Origin: an uncultured Spirochaetota bacterium
GTDB taxonomy: Bacteria > Spirochaetota > Spirochaetia > Treponematales > Treponemataceae
Length of the DNA stretch: 64,000 nucleotides
Reading direction: 5' to 3'
NCBI GenBank assembly: GCA_944389415.1
Contig: CALXMF010000009.1
Location: forward strand, 1 to 64,000
The notes beneath the pieces are model-generated. The model was not told the origin of the DNA, did not search any database, and saw only the letters and a list, made by a program, of their open reading frames with translations. Position 1 is the stretch's first letter. Every line of letters begins with the position of its first letter. The position numbers and the translations under genes are program-made. Below are positions 17,548 to 26,813 of the stretch, in pieces.

Positions 17548-18321
17548 TTATATACCATTGTTCTGCTGCTCTTTATACAGAGCGGCACGTTTTTTAGATG
17601 GTATATAAGAATAACGGTTTTCACCTTTTTTACTGTACCTCACGCCAACTGATACTTGATACTGCCAGACATAATCAAAAGGTTCAAGCGCGTAATTGGT
17701 ACCCAGATTGCCGTAATCAAAAGATGCAATTCCGTCAATGAGTATAGTCCAGTGCCACGCGATTGGCAATTCTATGCCGGCAAGCGCTCCGATACCAAGA
17801 TGAATATAGTTCCAGCGGTCAGCGTTCTGAAAAAAGAAATGCAGTCCTCCTGACAGGTTGACAAACACATAGTCCCACATACTTAACCTGAATATTGGCG
17901 CCGCATACAGATCAAAGGCAAAATGAAGCGGTGTCGCCGGTTTCTGCGGATGTTCATTAAACGTCATAGAAAAGGGATAATAGGCGGTGGTTCTGATAGT
18001 AAAATCAAACGGACGCATATTGCGTGATGTGACACTGAAATAGGCGCCGAGCAGAAAATCCTGCCACACAAAATTGCTGCGTCCCTGCTGTTTGATGATA
18101 CGCGTGACCCAGCTTACCGCCGCACCCTCATTAAACATCACAAATGGTTTATTTGTAATAACAGGGAATCCTGTTTTTGTGTCAAGTGTAATATGAGCTG
18201 CGTCTGAGGAGCCTTCTGGGATATTCTGTTCTGCCGCCGGTTCTTCTGGCTGAGTGTCGGCTGATACCATAGCGGCGGCGCAAAACAGTGATAAGGTGAT
18301 GATAAAGAACAGTTTTTTCAC
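17548..18321 (-). CDS. Exported protein, probable outer membrane beta-barrel
   Basis: This encodes 257 residues. The signal peptide is about residues 1-21 (AAAMVSADT). The body is rich in aromatic and alternating residues (IRTTAYYPFSMTFN; VFVNLSGGLHFFF; YQVSVGVRYSKK), suggesting a small beta-barrel with a basic C-terminal tail. No named family is recognised. It lies upstream of the fbp operon on the same strand and is preceded by the lipoprotein 18333-18689, so it may belong to the envelope block. Function is unknown. Confidence 0.6.
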   Translation of the reverse strand: MKKLFFIITLSLFCAAAMVSADTQPEEPAAEQNIPEGSSDAAHITLDTKTGFPVITNKPFVMFNEGAAVSWVTRIIKQQGRSNFVWQDFLLGAYFSVTSRNMRPFDFTIRTTAYYPFSMTFNEHPQKPATPLHFAFDLYAAPIFRLSMWDYVFVNLSGGLHFFFQNADRWNYIHLGIGALAGIELPIAWHWTILIDGIASFDYGNLGTNYALEPFDYVWQYQVSVGVRYSKKGENRYSYIPSKKRAALYKEQQNNGI

Positions 18322-18332
18322 TGGGCCCCCTT

Positions 18333-18689
18333 TTACAGTGATACTGTCTTATACAGGATAAGATGCTTTGTCGTGCCGTCCGAAAGTGTCCAGTCAAGAT
18401 ACAGCATATTGCCTCGAATATCCCATTCCGTATTCAGTGTCTGCCCGGTTTCTGTGCTGAATGTAAGCGCGTTGAGCAGTACATTATATCTGCCGCTGCT
18501 TATAATAGTCTCATGGGAGAGATCATCGTAAACAGAGGCGGTAAATGTATTATCGCTCATAAAGGATATTTTATTCCCCTGGTTATCGTTCCAAGTACCA
18601 TACAGCGGACTTGGCTGTGCACAGCCGGTTATCACTGCCGAGACAATAACCGCGCAGAAGATTATGCAGAAAAGTACATGCTTTTTCAT
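18333..18689 (-). CDS. Small lipoprotein of unknown function
   Basis: This encodes 118 residues. Start ATG 18689 is chosen for CAGGAG upstream; a longer in-frame start at 18764 lacks support and overlaps the next gene. The lipobox is AVITGC (about residue 21). The mature part has the pattern YGTWNDNQGNKISFMSDNTF, as in lipocalin-like small domains. The stop is 11 bp before the start of the 257-residue gene on the same strand. It is downstream of the two FN3 lipoproteins. Similar short lipoproteins are frequent in treponemes. Confidence 0.65.
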   Translation of the reverse strand: MKKHVLFCIIFCAVIVSAVITGCAQPSPLYGTWNDNQGNKISFMSDNTFTASVYDDLSHETIISSGRYNVLLNALTFSTETGQTLNTEWDIRGNMLYLDWTLSDGTTKHLILYKTVSL

Positions 18690-18705
18690 CGCAGCTCCTG
18701 TTTTA

Positions 18706-20895
18706 TTAATTAAGAATTGTCCAGTCGAGTTCTTTGTTATCGAAACCATCTGGCTGTACACCATATGTTCCGCCGCCTGCCGCGCCGCCCTTTATCTGAA
18801 TTTTATCATAACGGACTTTACCCGGATACATACCCGTACAGGTAATAGTACCGTCCATTGTACCGCTTTGATCCATAGAGGCGCTTGTATTACAGTTGCC
18901 GTTCAGTGTGAAATAAGCTCCTTTTGACGCATCTCCGTCCGTATAGGTATCAGCGTAATTGGTATATTTGATGATAATGCGCGCGCCAAGTCCTGCCATT
19001 CCCGCATCGTATAATACAGTTCCGCTGATATCACCGTTTACTGTTTCTTTTCCCAGTTTATCTGTGGAACCGGGGCGGTTAAAATAGTCCATTTTCTTTT
19101 GAGAGCTGATAATGGTCTTATTAAACTCCTGTATATACTGCTCATGAGTGAGCGCGCCATATCCATATTGTTCTTCACTGTAATTGATTCCCTGCTCAAG
19201 TAGATTGACCGCAAGTACTTTATAGTAATAATATTTGCCTACTTTTGCAGAATCATTATTATCAATGTATGTGTACGTATCTTTACCAGCCTGCGCAAGA
19301 ATCGGTTCGCTGTTTATCTTGCGGTAACCGCCTCCCGGCGCTGTTGTGCGGTATATGTTGTAGGCGTAGGGATTGTCAGTTGCTGGTTTTTTCCAGGTAA
19401 GCTGCACCCCGTACACGCCTGATGAATTTGCAGCTGCTCCGTCTATGTTTGCAGCTTTTGAGACGCTTATGAGTGTGGCTGCGGCGGGGGAGGGCGCCAT
19501 AATACTGCCGAACGCGCTTTCTGCGTCTTTTGAATTTACTGTCAGTATTTTATAGTATGTTTTTGCTTCTACTGTGACTGACAGATAACCGTCGCTGCCA
19601 GGAGATTGGGCGCTGGCTGAGATTTCTGCTAACTGCTCATATCCGCTCGTCATGTCGTCACTGCCGTATATGCGGTATCTATATGTTTTTTGTTCTTCCT
19701 CGTTGCCGATAGCGGGCAGCCATTTGACGGTAACGCTGTCGCCGATTTTTGTAACACCAGATTCTGTCGGCGGGCTGATGATAAATCCTTCCGCGGGTGA
19801 TGCCGAATCAGCGCCCGACTGCGAGAACGCGCTTTTAAGCTGTGTGCCCGGATTTTTTGGATCTTCTGCCAGTGTCTGTATCTGATAGTAATAGTACAGG
19901 CCTATTTTTGCTGTCGTGTCAGTATAGGAACATTCCTGGATTCGGTTGGGAGTCAGCCGTGTCATGGTAGAATCTGATGAGCTTGTCCGGTATACCAGAT
20001 AGGTGGCGTTTTCTATATCTGCGGCGCTCCATTCCACGGTGATTGATTTGGACTGTCCCCGGCCATTTTCCGGGCTGATAAAGACCTCCGCGGGCGGCTC
20101 CGGCGCGCCTTCTACCTTAGCGAATCCGAGAGCGGGATTGCTGGCGATACTCAGTGAACCGCTGGAGCTTACCGCGTATATATAGTAATAGTATTCTATT
20201 CCCTGCTGTGTTTCTGATACGATATCAGTATATTTTGTGCGGTTGCCGTATACGGTACCGATTTGATCCGCCATGACGGCATTATCTGTTTCAGCTCTGC
20301 ATATACGGTACTCACTTGCGCCGGAGACACTGCTCCAGCGTATATTGATTTGCGCGGTAGATAATCCCAGATCCGCGCTCGCGTTGAGCGGCGGAGAAAA
20401 GAGTGTGCCATACAGGGGATCTGTCGGATCACTGTCGTCTATACCGTCTGTTCTGGTACGGGCTGTAACACGGTAGTAATACCGGTTGCTGTATTCGGGT
20501 GATTCAATATTTGGATTTGGCAATATGATGTCGGTGTAGGAATTGGTGTATACATATTCCCTGAGTGTGTCAAAAGCCAGCTTACTTACATCTTCCTCAT
20601 AGACGAGATTGCCGTCTTTATCCTGAGTTGGTTCTACTGTCGCCCGTTCAAGCAGGTATGATGACGCGCCGCTTACCTGCGACCAGCTTATACGGATAGA
20701 GGACGCGTTATCTTCACGAGAGACAAACAGTTCAGACGGTTTTTCCAGTTTGGAAGCCTGTGTATCAGGCAGCAGTATATCGGAGAGAGAACTGTCGTTG
20801 CCGCTGCCCATGGGGATCTTTGTCTGAAACAGGTCAGAGCAGGAGGAGAGGAGGAACGGCAAAAAAATACATATTAGTGTCTTTGAAATCATCAT
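18706..20895 (-). CDS. Fibronectin type III repeat lipoprotein
   Basis: This encodes 729 residues. The lipobox is LLSSC (about residue 19). About five FN3-like modules follow (for example SSIRISWSQVSGASSYLLE and AQINIRWSSVSGASEYRIC), each with the W and Y positions of FN3 strands. A distinct C-terminal domain of about 150 residues (LNGNCNTSASMDQSGTMDG, later TITCTGMYPGKV) is Gly-rich and beta. FN3 modules here probably bind sugars or proteins outside the cell or in the periplasm. The ATG overlaps the TAA of the larger FN3 gene (TAATG), so the two are translationally coupled and share general architecture. Confidence 0.8.
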   Translation of the reverse strand: MMISKTLICIFLPFLLSSCSDLFQTKIPMGSGNDSSLSDILLPDTQASKLEKPSELFVSREDNASSIRISWSQVSGASSYLLERATVEPTQDKDGNLVYEEDVSKLAFDTLREYVYTNSYTDIILPNPNIESPEYSNRYYYRVTARTRTDGIDDSDPTDPLYGTLFSPPLNASADLGLSTAQINIRWSSVSGASEYRICRAETDNAVMADQIGTVYGNRTKYTDIVSETQQGIEYYYYIYAVSSSGSLSIASNPALGFAKVEGAPEPPAEVFISPENGRGQSKSITVEWSAADIENATYLVYRTSSSDSTMTRLTPNRIQECSYTDTTAKIGLYYYYQIQTLAEDPKNPGTQLKSAFSQSGADSASPAEGFIISPPTESGVTKIGDSVTVKWLPAIGNEEEQKTYRYRIYGSDDMTSGYEQLAEISASAQSPGSDGYLSVTVEAKTYYKILTVNSKDAESAFGSIMAPSPAAATLISVSKAANIDGAAANSSGVYGVQLTWKKPATDNPYAYNIYRTTAPGGGYRKINSEPILAQAGKDTYTYIDNNDSAKVGKYYYYKVLAVNLLEQGINYSEEQYGYGALTHEQYIQEFNKTIISSQKKMDYFNRPGSTDKLGKETVNGDISGTVLYDAGMAGLGARIIIKYTNYADTYTDGDASKGAYFTLNGNCNTSASMDQSGTMDGTITCTGMYPGKVRYDKIQIKGGAAGGGTYGVQPDGFDNKELDWTILN

Positions 20896-23800
20896 TACTT
20901 TTTAACAGGGTAGCCCCATTCTTCTGAATTTAGTACCTTAAAATCATTATCACCATTATAAGGTAATGGTAAATTTATTTTATTATTTGATGATTGATCA
21001 TAAATAATTGTTGCATCTCCATAAGTGATAGTTATAGTTCCTTCTGTACGGGATGTTGCTCCATTTTTACCTTGGTTCCAACCTCCGGTCATGGATAAAG
21101 ATCCTTGCCCGATTATATATTCTCCAATAATATCAGTGATAGTATCATCATTTCTTCCCGTCCAATATCTTTTGGGAAATTGTCCCATGAGACCACCTCT
21201 ACATGTAATGGTACCGGTTAGTTTTATACCTGGTACAAGATTACCTGAAGCAGCTTTAATCTCAGGAATATAGCCATTATAGGTAAAGAAAAAAGTCATG
21301 TCTGAAGGTCCCCAATTAAACTTTCCATCTGTTTCAAAATTGGTTAAAGTACGTTTGTCACCATCATCCCAATTACCTGAGGGAGTACCTCGTGACTCTT
21401 CAATAGCTCTTGCAATTCCAATGAATGTCATTTTTGCAAACTCTTCCGCGGTTATCTGGCGCGCGCCCCAGGTCATATTGTCTGTATCGATTCCTTCTGA
21501 CCATTCAACGGGCATCTCGCTGTAAATTTTCTCTCCGTCACGGGTAATATAGGCGCGGATGCGGTAGTAGTGCTTGTAATCTCTGAGCACTTTCAGAATA
21601 TTTTCGGTACCGTCCATGGCGGCATCGGCTGCGGTGACGTAGGATTCATTAGTTGTTTTTACTTCTTTTGCGGCTATATCTTTTACCGCATGCCACTGGT
21701 CATCGATGTTGTTATTGCGTACTTCGATAAGATATCCTTCTGTATTCAGTTTTTCATTACCGCCTGCGGACCATGTGATTTTTTCCGCGTATACCTCTCC
21801 CTGTTTCTGTTCGTCACGAGAGACATCGATAACCGGCTGCCCTAGTTTATATCCGGTATTATTGAACATCCCCTGCGCTTCTTCATCATACACGGTACTG
21901 ATTGAAGTTAAATACAGCGGATGCGACGCGGGCTCAGTTGAGCTAGTAGTTGCTGTCCATGTGCTTACAGCGTATTCATAAAGTACACCAGGTTCAGCGG
22001 ATTTGTCATCCCATGATACTGATTTGTCATCCCATGATACTGCGGTAATGTGTTCATCCCCTGAAATATTTTTCCAGTCATTTTGACCTTGCGGTGTTCT
22101 CCATATCCGGTAACGGATTTCTTTGTTTTCCGGTTTCTGTTTCAGCGGCGCCCAGGTAATTGTCACATGAGAGCTTTCATATGGTTTCTCTTCTGTTGCT
22201 CCCCAGCCTTTTGAGCCGCGGATATTTTCGGGCAGACCCAGTGTATAACCATTTTTTGTTACGTCATTGGCATTATTCCATACAGCGCCGGAGAGTGTGC
22301 ATATACCGAGTGAAAAATCAATTTCCGCGGTATCACTGCTGGAGATGACCGGCAGAACAAGATAGGTATACGGATAACCGATTGCCATTTCATATTGCTC
22401 ATCGGCAAACTGCTCTTTATAGACTGTTTTATTTTCTGTATGCCAAGTCTCGTTCTTATACAGATCCTGGATGGCGTAGTACGTATCATGTGCTTTTATG
22501 GTTATTGTGCCTGTTTCTGCGTCTTCGGATAATGGACTGTCAGCCCATGTTCCGCCCTCATTTTTTAACTGCAAACCTTTTACCGTGTTAGAGGCGGCAT
22601 CATAGTAAAAAGTCAAAGGTTCTTCTGATTGTGTCTGTGACCCGGCAAGATCCTTCTGGATGCGGTAAATCAGATACCCGGCAGCTCCGTCTACTTTATT
22701 CCATTTCAGCTCAATTTTATCGCCATATTCCGCGTGAGATGCTGTCAGACCGGTCATCGCGGGACCTATTTGTTTTCTGCTCTGTTCCGCTGATTCGGCG
22801 ATCGCGGAAGAATCTGTTTGAATATCAGGCGCGGAGGGATCTGCGCATCGTTCTGTATTGATTGCCTGCAGTTTTATGGACAGTTCTCTGCCGGCAAAGC
22901 GCGCGTCGTCATATCCTGCCGGTTTAAATTTATATGTGATTGTTCCCTCACTATCCGCATTCAGCTCGCTTGCCGGAATGAGCGCAGTCTGCATCTGCGC
23001 TCCGCTTGTGTATTTTTGATCGGGCTGTGTCGGGTCTGTAAGCTCGGTCTGCGGTATTGAGTCTGTATCGGTGTATTGATATATAATACGGTAGCTGTCC
23101 GCCTTTGGCACCTGTTTCCATTTCAGACTGATATGATCATACTGATAATCAGCGGCTGTCTCCAGTTCAGGCTCTCCCAGCAGCGTCACAGGAGCTGAGA
23201 TTGTCTCGATACCGGGTTTTTGTGTGTTTGCCTCTACTTTAAACGGTGTTACTTTGATGTAGTAGGTATTTCCTGATAATACGCCTTCTGTCAATTCATA
23301 GGTAAATTGTCTGAACTGCGCGCCATCGGGAAGTTCATCAGTAAGAACAGGTATTGTTTCCCGTCTTGCTGTATCCTGCGACTTATCGTCCAGTAATGTG
23401 TCGATGTAATATCCCACATTGACATATTGATTCCAGCGCAGGATTATTTTGTCTTTGTAGCCGTCTTCTACGGTGAAGTTCTCTACAGTAAGAGGCGCTG
23501 TTTCTTCTGTAATGCGCAGCGAACCAATCATGCGTGCGGTATCAAGAACAGTACCATCCGCGTTGAGAATTTCTACTGCGTAGGAGTAGCGTCCCCGCTG
23601 GTTGGGCAGCATGATTTTCTCTGTTGTGTAATCGGCAAGCTCACTGAGCGGTAAATCCTTTGCCTCAAGCTCTCCCTGCAGCTGTCCAAAACCATCTCCT
23701 ATCAGCTCGACAAAGGTACGCAGCCGGTATATATAGGCAGAGATTCCTTTAGCGTCAAATGAGAAAGATAAATGTACCTGCGCTTCGGAGTATTCCTGTT

Positions 23801-25010
23801 CTCCGTCGCTATTTGGTGTTTCACCCAGAGTATATAGCGGCTGGTCTACAGTGAGAGTAGGTTTACTTATTGCCCAGCCCGCGTTTGCTGTCTGGGCGGC
23901 TGATTTATCTGAGGTGATTGGTTTTTTTGCGTCCGAGTATGACTGAATAAGATATTCATATTCTATGCCTCGGACAATACGGGTATCTTCATACGTGACT
24001 GTTGTTCCGGGCACGTATTCGCCGCCGGGGAACGCTGTTTTATCAAATTTAGCGCAGATAAGCCCATCGGTAAAATCAGCGGCTTGTGTGCCGGCGGCTT
24101 TTTCACGCCGGTAAATCATAAAATACAGCGGAGTCTGTTCGTACAGTCCGTTGCTGACGAGGGTATCTACCATCTCAGGGAGTGTGAATGTCAGCAGTAC
24201 CTTGTCGGCGGCTGTGCCCTGTGATACGGTTACATCTGATACCGGCATTGGTCTGAGTCTGCGGGCGGTCGCCGCGTCCATAAAATCACTTGATTCGGTA
24301 CTTTTGGTATCAGAAGAGAGAAATGCCTGCACCTGATATTTATAGGTAGTATTTGGAGTAAGCTGGGCAAATTTTACCTGTGTCAGTGATGTGTCAGCGC
24401 CGGAAACAGTTTCTTTAGCTATTTCTTTTCCTGTAGCGTCCTGGCAGATGATATTGTACTGAACCTGGGCAAGGTAGGTTTCTTTTGAGACGTTATTCAT
24501 GTACCAGTATACGGTTACTGTTGTATCTCCGTCTTCCGCGTCGCCTTCTATATCACTTATTATTGGCTGCGCGAGACTTGTGCCGCGTACTGTCGCGCTG
24601 AACGGAGACTCTTTGCCGCTCTGATTAACGGCGGTAACACGGTAGTACATATCTGTGCCCGCCGCTGTTTTAAGCGTGTATGAAGTGTCCGCTTTTGCGG
24701 TTTCGGCAATCTGAATAAATGTATCGTATGGAGTCGCCGCCTGATAGATAAAATAACGCGCGGCGCCTTTTACCGCCTTCCATGATAATGATATGGATTG
24801 TTTTTGTCCGTGAGTTGCCTGCAGCTCAGCTGGAGCGCCCCAGTCTGACACTGTCTCGGAAAGACTTGAGTCACCGTCTGTCTGTCCGTTATTGATAGTC
24901 GGCGCGGGCAGCAGATGATTCTGGCAGGCAGCGCATACTGCGAGGATGATTAGTGTTCCTACTATATATATATATATATATATAGAAGATTTTATCAGGT
25001 GCTGTTTCAT
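20895..25010 (-). CDS. Large fibronectin type III lipoprotein with TA microsatellite
   Basis: This encodes 1371 residues from ATG 25010 (GGAG upstream; an earlier in-frame ATG at 25058 lacks one). Residues 10-16 are IYIYIYI, encoded by a (TA)11 tract. The lipobox is AVCAAC (about residue 29). About ten FN3-like modules with the W and Y spacing follow (SISLSWKAVKGAARYFIYQA is the first). The last about 180 residues form a different beta domain (AEEFAKMTFIGIARAIEE, later TGTITCRGG), which resembles the end of the 729-residue protein. A 21-bp duplication gives VSWDDKSVSWDDKS. Base composition of the last 540 bp is more AT-rich than the rest. Confidence 0.8.
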   Translation of the reverse strand: MKQHLIKSSIYIYIYIVGTLIILAVCAACQNHLLPAPTINNGQTDGDSSLSETVSDWGAPAELQATHGQKQSISLSWKAVKGAARYFIYQAATPYDTFIQIAETAKADTSYTLKTAAGTDMYYRVTAVNQSGKESPFSATVRGTSLAQPIISDIEGDAEDGDTTVTVYWYMNNVSKETYLAQVQYNIICQDATGKEIAKETVSGADTSLTQVKFAQLTPNTTYKYQVQAFLSSDTKSTESSDFMDAATARRLRPMPVSDVTVSQGTAADKVLLTFTLPEMVDTLVSNGLYEQTPLYFMIYRREKAAGTQAADFTDGLICAKFDKTAFPGGEYVPGTTVTYEDTRIVRGIEYEYLIQSYSDAKKPITSDKSAAQTANAGWAISKPTLTVDQPLYTLGETPNSDGEQEYSEAQVHLSFSFDAKGISAYIYRLRTFVELIGDGFGQLQGELEAKDLPLSELADYTTEKIMLPNQRGRYSYAVEILNADGTVLDTARMIGSLRITEETAPLTVENFTVEDGYKDKIILRWNQYVNVGYYIDTLLDDKSQDTARRETIPVLTDELPDGAQFRQFTYELTEGVLSGNTYYIKVTPFKVEANTQKPGIETISAPVTLLGEPELETAADYQYDHISLKWKQVPKADSYRIIYQYTDTDSIPQTELTDPTQPDQKYTSGAQMQTALIPASELNADSEGTITYKFKPAGYDDARFAGRELSIKLQAINTERCADPSAPDIQTDSSAIAESAEQSRKQIGPAMTGLTASHAEYGDKIELKWNKVDGAAGYLIYRIQKDLAGSQTQSEEPLTFYYDAASNTVKGLQLKNEGGTWADSPLSEDAETGTITIKAHDTYYAIQDLYKNETWHTENKTVYKEQFADEQYEMAIGYPYTYLVLPVISSSDTAEIDFSLGICTLSGAVWNNANDVTKNGYTLGLPENIRGSKGWGATEEKPYESSHVTITWAPLKQKPENKEIRYRIWRTPQGQNDWKNISGDEHITAVSWDDKSVSWDDKSAEPGVLYEYAVSTWTATTSSTEPASHPLYLTSISTVYDEEAQGMFNNTGYKLGQPVIDVSRDEQKQGEVYAEKITWSAGGNEKLNTEGYLIEVRNNNIDDQWHAVKDIAAKEVKTTNESYVTAADAAMDGTENILKVLRDYKHYYRIRAYITRDGEKIYSEMPVEWSEGIDTDNMTWGARQITAEEFAKMTFIGIARAIEESRGTPSGNWDDGDKRTLTNFETDGKFNWGPSDMTFFFTYNGYIPEIKAASGNLVPGIKLTGTITCRGGLMGQFPKRYWTGRNDDTITDIIGEYIIGQGSLSMTGGWNQGKNGATSRTEGTITITYGDATIIYDQSSNNKINLPLPYNGDNDFKVLNSEEWGYPVKK
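22000..22041 (-). repeat. 21-bp tandem duplication in FN3 lipoprotein
   Basis: Two identical 21-bp copies (22000-22020 and 22021-22041) encode VSWDDKS twice. The duplication is in frame and looks recent because the copies are identical. Confidence 0.85.
24963..24984 (-). repeat. (TA)11 dinucleotide repeat in signal peptide
   Basis: Eleven TA units, 22 bp, lie in the coding part of the FN3 lipoprotein about 26 bp after its start codon. A change of one unit shifts the frame before the lipobox. Confidence 0.85.
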
Positions 25011-25465
25011 ACGAATGCTCCTTATGCAGGGCGCTGTCGCGAACTGCTGATTTATCAAATTATAAATATGCTTACATTGTTGTTAATAATGTTAATAAAT
25101 GTTATATATTGCAGAATTTTCAAACGTAATCTTATCTATAATCGGCTGAAAGGTCAATGAAACAGCGGCTTGTTTAAAATAAAATAACCTGAATGACCCT
25201 CATATAACCAGGATATTGTGCGTATTTACACTGCGGAATGTCTGACGGATACATTTATGAGTTATGAGGCGTATTTTATTCATAATTGTTATAGTTTGTG
25301 ATCGATGGTTATAACTAGGATAATTGATTGTTTCGGGGCAGAAAAGATATTGACAGCTGAAATACAAGCTCCATACAATAAACGCGTAAGCGGCAGACTG
25401 TTGACTGCTGCTCAAATTATAAGTGAACGGAATGTTTATGTTCCGTCTATAAGGAGTATTTTGTG
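25011..25465. other. 455-bp divergent intergenic region
   Basis: This lies between the FN3 lipoprotein and the small lipoprotein gene. It is AT-rich with no gene. It has a 6-bp hairpin ACGGAA/TTCCGT (25427-25446) just before the Shine-Dalgarno sequence at 25451-25456. A minus-strand frame of 95 codons (25200-25487) has no recognisable content. No clean promoter pair was found. Confidence 0.6.
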
Positions 25466-25918
25466 ATGAAAAAGATTGTTCACACATGGAAGATTGCTAT
25501 TTTGGGGCTTTTTGCCGCGGTAGTGATTAGCGGCTGCGCAAATGAGAGTACAAACCAGCCAGTAGAACCTGATCCAGAACCAACTAAAACGGCGGTAACA
25601 AAATGGAAGGTGGTGGCTGATGGTGATAACGCTGGAATTGCGCAGCTGTTAGGGAATGCTATATTTTATGATGATAATACATGGTGTATTTTGAAATCAA
25701 CTGAGGACAGTGAATTTGCCTCTGGTACATACCCTGCTGGTACCGATACAACAGAAGATGTGGAGTCTTTTCCAGCAAAGGTAACATCCATGGGGACAAC
25801 GGCTACTGACATGAAAGCGATTGTATCCATTACTGACAGCGCTACGAATTTATCGGTAACAATAGATCTTTCTTCTATGGAAATGGGAGAAAAGACCTTT
25901 AAATTTACTCGTATATAA
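25466..25918 (+). CDS. Small lipoprotein of unknown function
   Basis: This encodes 150 residues from ATG 25466, nine bases after AAGGAG (25451-25456); GTG 25463 is an alternative. The lipobox is VVISGC (about residue 25). The mature part begins with Pro/Glu/Asn-rich sequence and then a domain with KWKVVADGDNAG and FYDDNTWCILKS, like the short lipoprotein at 18333-18689. The gene leads a trio with the OMP-like gene (25924) and another lipoprotein (26814). Function unknown. Confidence 0.6.
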   Translation: MKKIVHTWKIAILGLFAAVVISGCANESTNQPVEPDPEPTKTAVTKWKVVADGDNAGIAQLLGNAIFYDDNTWCILKSTEDSEFASGTYPAGTDTTEDVESFPAKVTSMGTTATDMKAIVSITDSATNLSVTIDLSSMEMGEKTFKFTRI

Positions 25919-25923
25919 GAGTA

Positions 25924-26808
25924 ATGAGTATTCAGATGAATCGTTTGCATAAAATTAGGCGGGGCACGGCTCGCGCCGCTATGGTGTTCTGTCTGCTTGC
26001 TGGTTGTGTTGCGCCGCTTGCCGCTTTAGGTTCCGGCTGGCAGTTAAATTTGCGGGGATGTGCGGGCGGTTCTCTGACGCTGCCGTCTATCTCTCAAAGT
26101 GACTTAAATAAGCTATCCGCAAATAGTTTATCTGGGCTGCTTGGTTACGGATACGGCGGCGAGGTACTGGCTGGATACGTATGGGATACTGCTGACGTGT
26201 TTGGTCTTGCTGAAACACATGTATTCAGCGGGATTGGGGTGTTCGGCGGAATCGGCATCGCTCAGGGATACGCGGGACAGATTGCCGGGGCGAATGTACA
26301 AGTCGGTTCAAGCGAAGAACAGGTTGATGTATATATGAATATTTATTATTCTCCTGTTGTTTCTTTTTCAGTTGCCGGCAGAGCATATTTTTTTGATAAC
26401 AGGCTGGCTGCTGGTGTGTCGCTTGGTATGAGCATTATTACTGATACTTCTCCTCAATACGAGATGTATTCATCTAATGCGGATGCTGTTCCCGCTGAAG
26501 TTGGCACTATTCTTGTTGATGGTGACATGATGCGTACAATGAACCCCGTTATGGGGTCTATAAAACTGGAAATAGAATATAACGCGCCTGTTATCAGTAC
26601 TCTATCTCTTGTGCTTGGCGGATATGGCGCGTTTAATATTTATAGTCCCCGGTATATCACGATGCCGCAGACACTTGTTTCTGCCCTGCAGGAATATCAA
26701 GATTGGAAGGGCGTAGCTGTGTTTAATCCTAAAACAACGCCGCTTTCGTCATATTTTATTAATTCGTTTGATTTCGGTGTAACAATTGGTCTCGCTCTGG
26801 AGTTATAA
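25924..26808 (+). CDS. Putative outer membrane beta-barrel protein
   Basis: This encodes 294 residues. A signal segment lies at about 20-36 (VFCLLAGCVAPLAALG). The body shows alternating glycine and aromatic residues (GYGYGGEVLAGYVWDTAD; GIGVFGGIGIAQGYAG; VSFSVAGRAYFF) and ends in FDFGVTIGLALEL, a C-terminal strand as expected for a beta-barrel. The family is not recognised. It starts five bp after the lipoprotein stop. It probably forms the outer membrane partner of the flanking lipoproteins; that is inference from the operon. Confidence 0.6.
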   Translation: MSIQMNRLHKIRRGTARAAMVFCLLAGCVAPLAALGSGWQLNLRGCAGGSLTLPSISQSDLNKLSANSLSGLLGYGYGGEVLAGYVWDTADVFGLAETHVFSGIGVFGGIGIAQGYAGQIAGANVQVGSSEEQVDVYMNIYYSPVVSFSVAGRAYFFDNRLAAGVSLGMSIITDTSPQYEMYSSNADAVPAEVGTILVDGDMMRTMNPVMGSIKLEIEYNAPVISTLSLVLGGYGAFNIYSPRYITMPQTLVSALQEYQDWKGVAVFNPKTTPLSSYFINSFDFGVTIGLALEL

Positions 26809-26813
26809 AACGA

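Noticed and set aside
25200-25487. Minus-strand ORF of 95 codons
   Set aside because: No ribosome binding site, no recognisable domain, and it overlaps the start of the lipoprotein gene.
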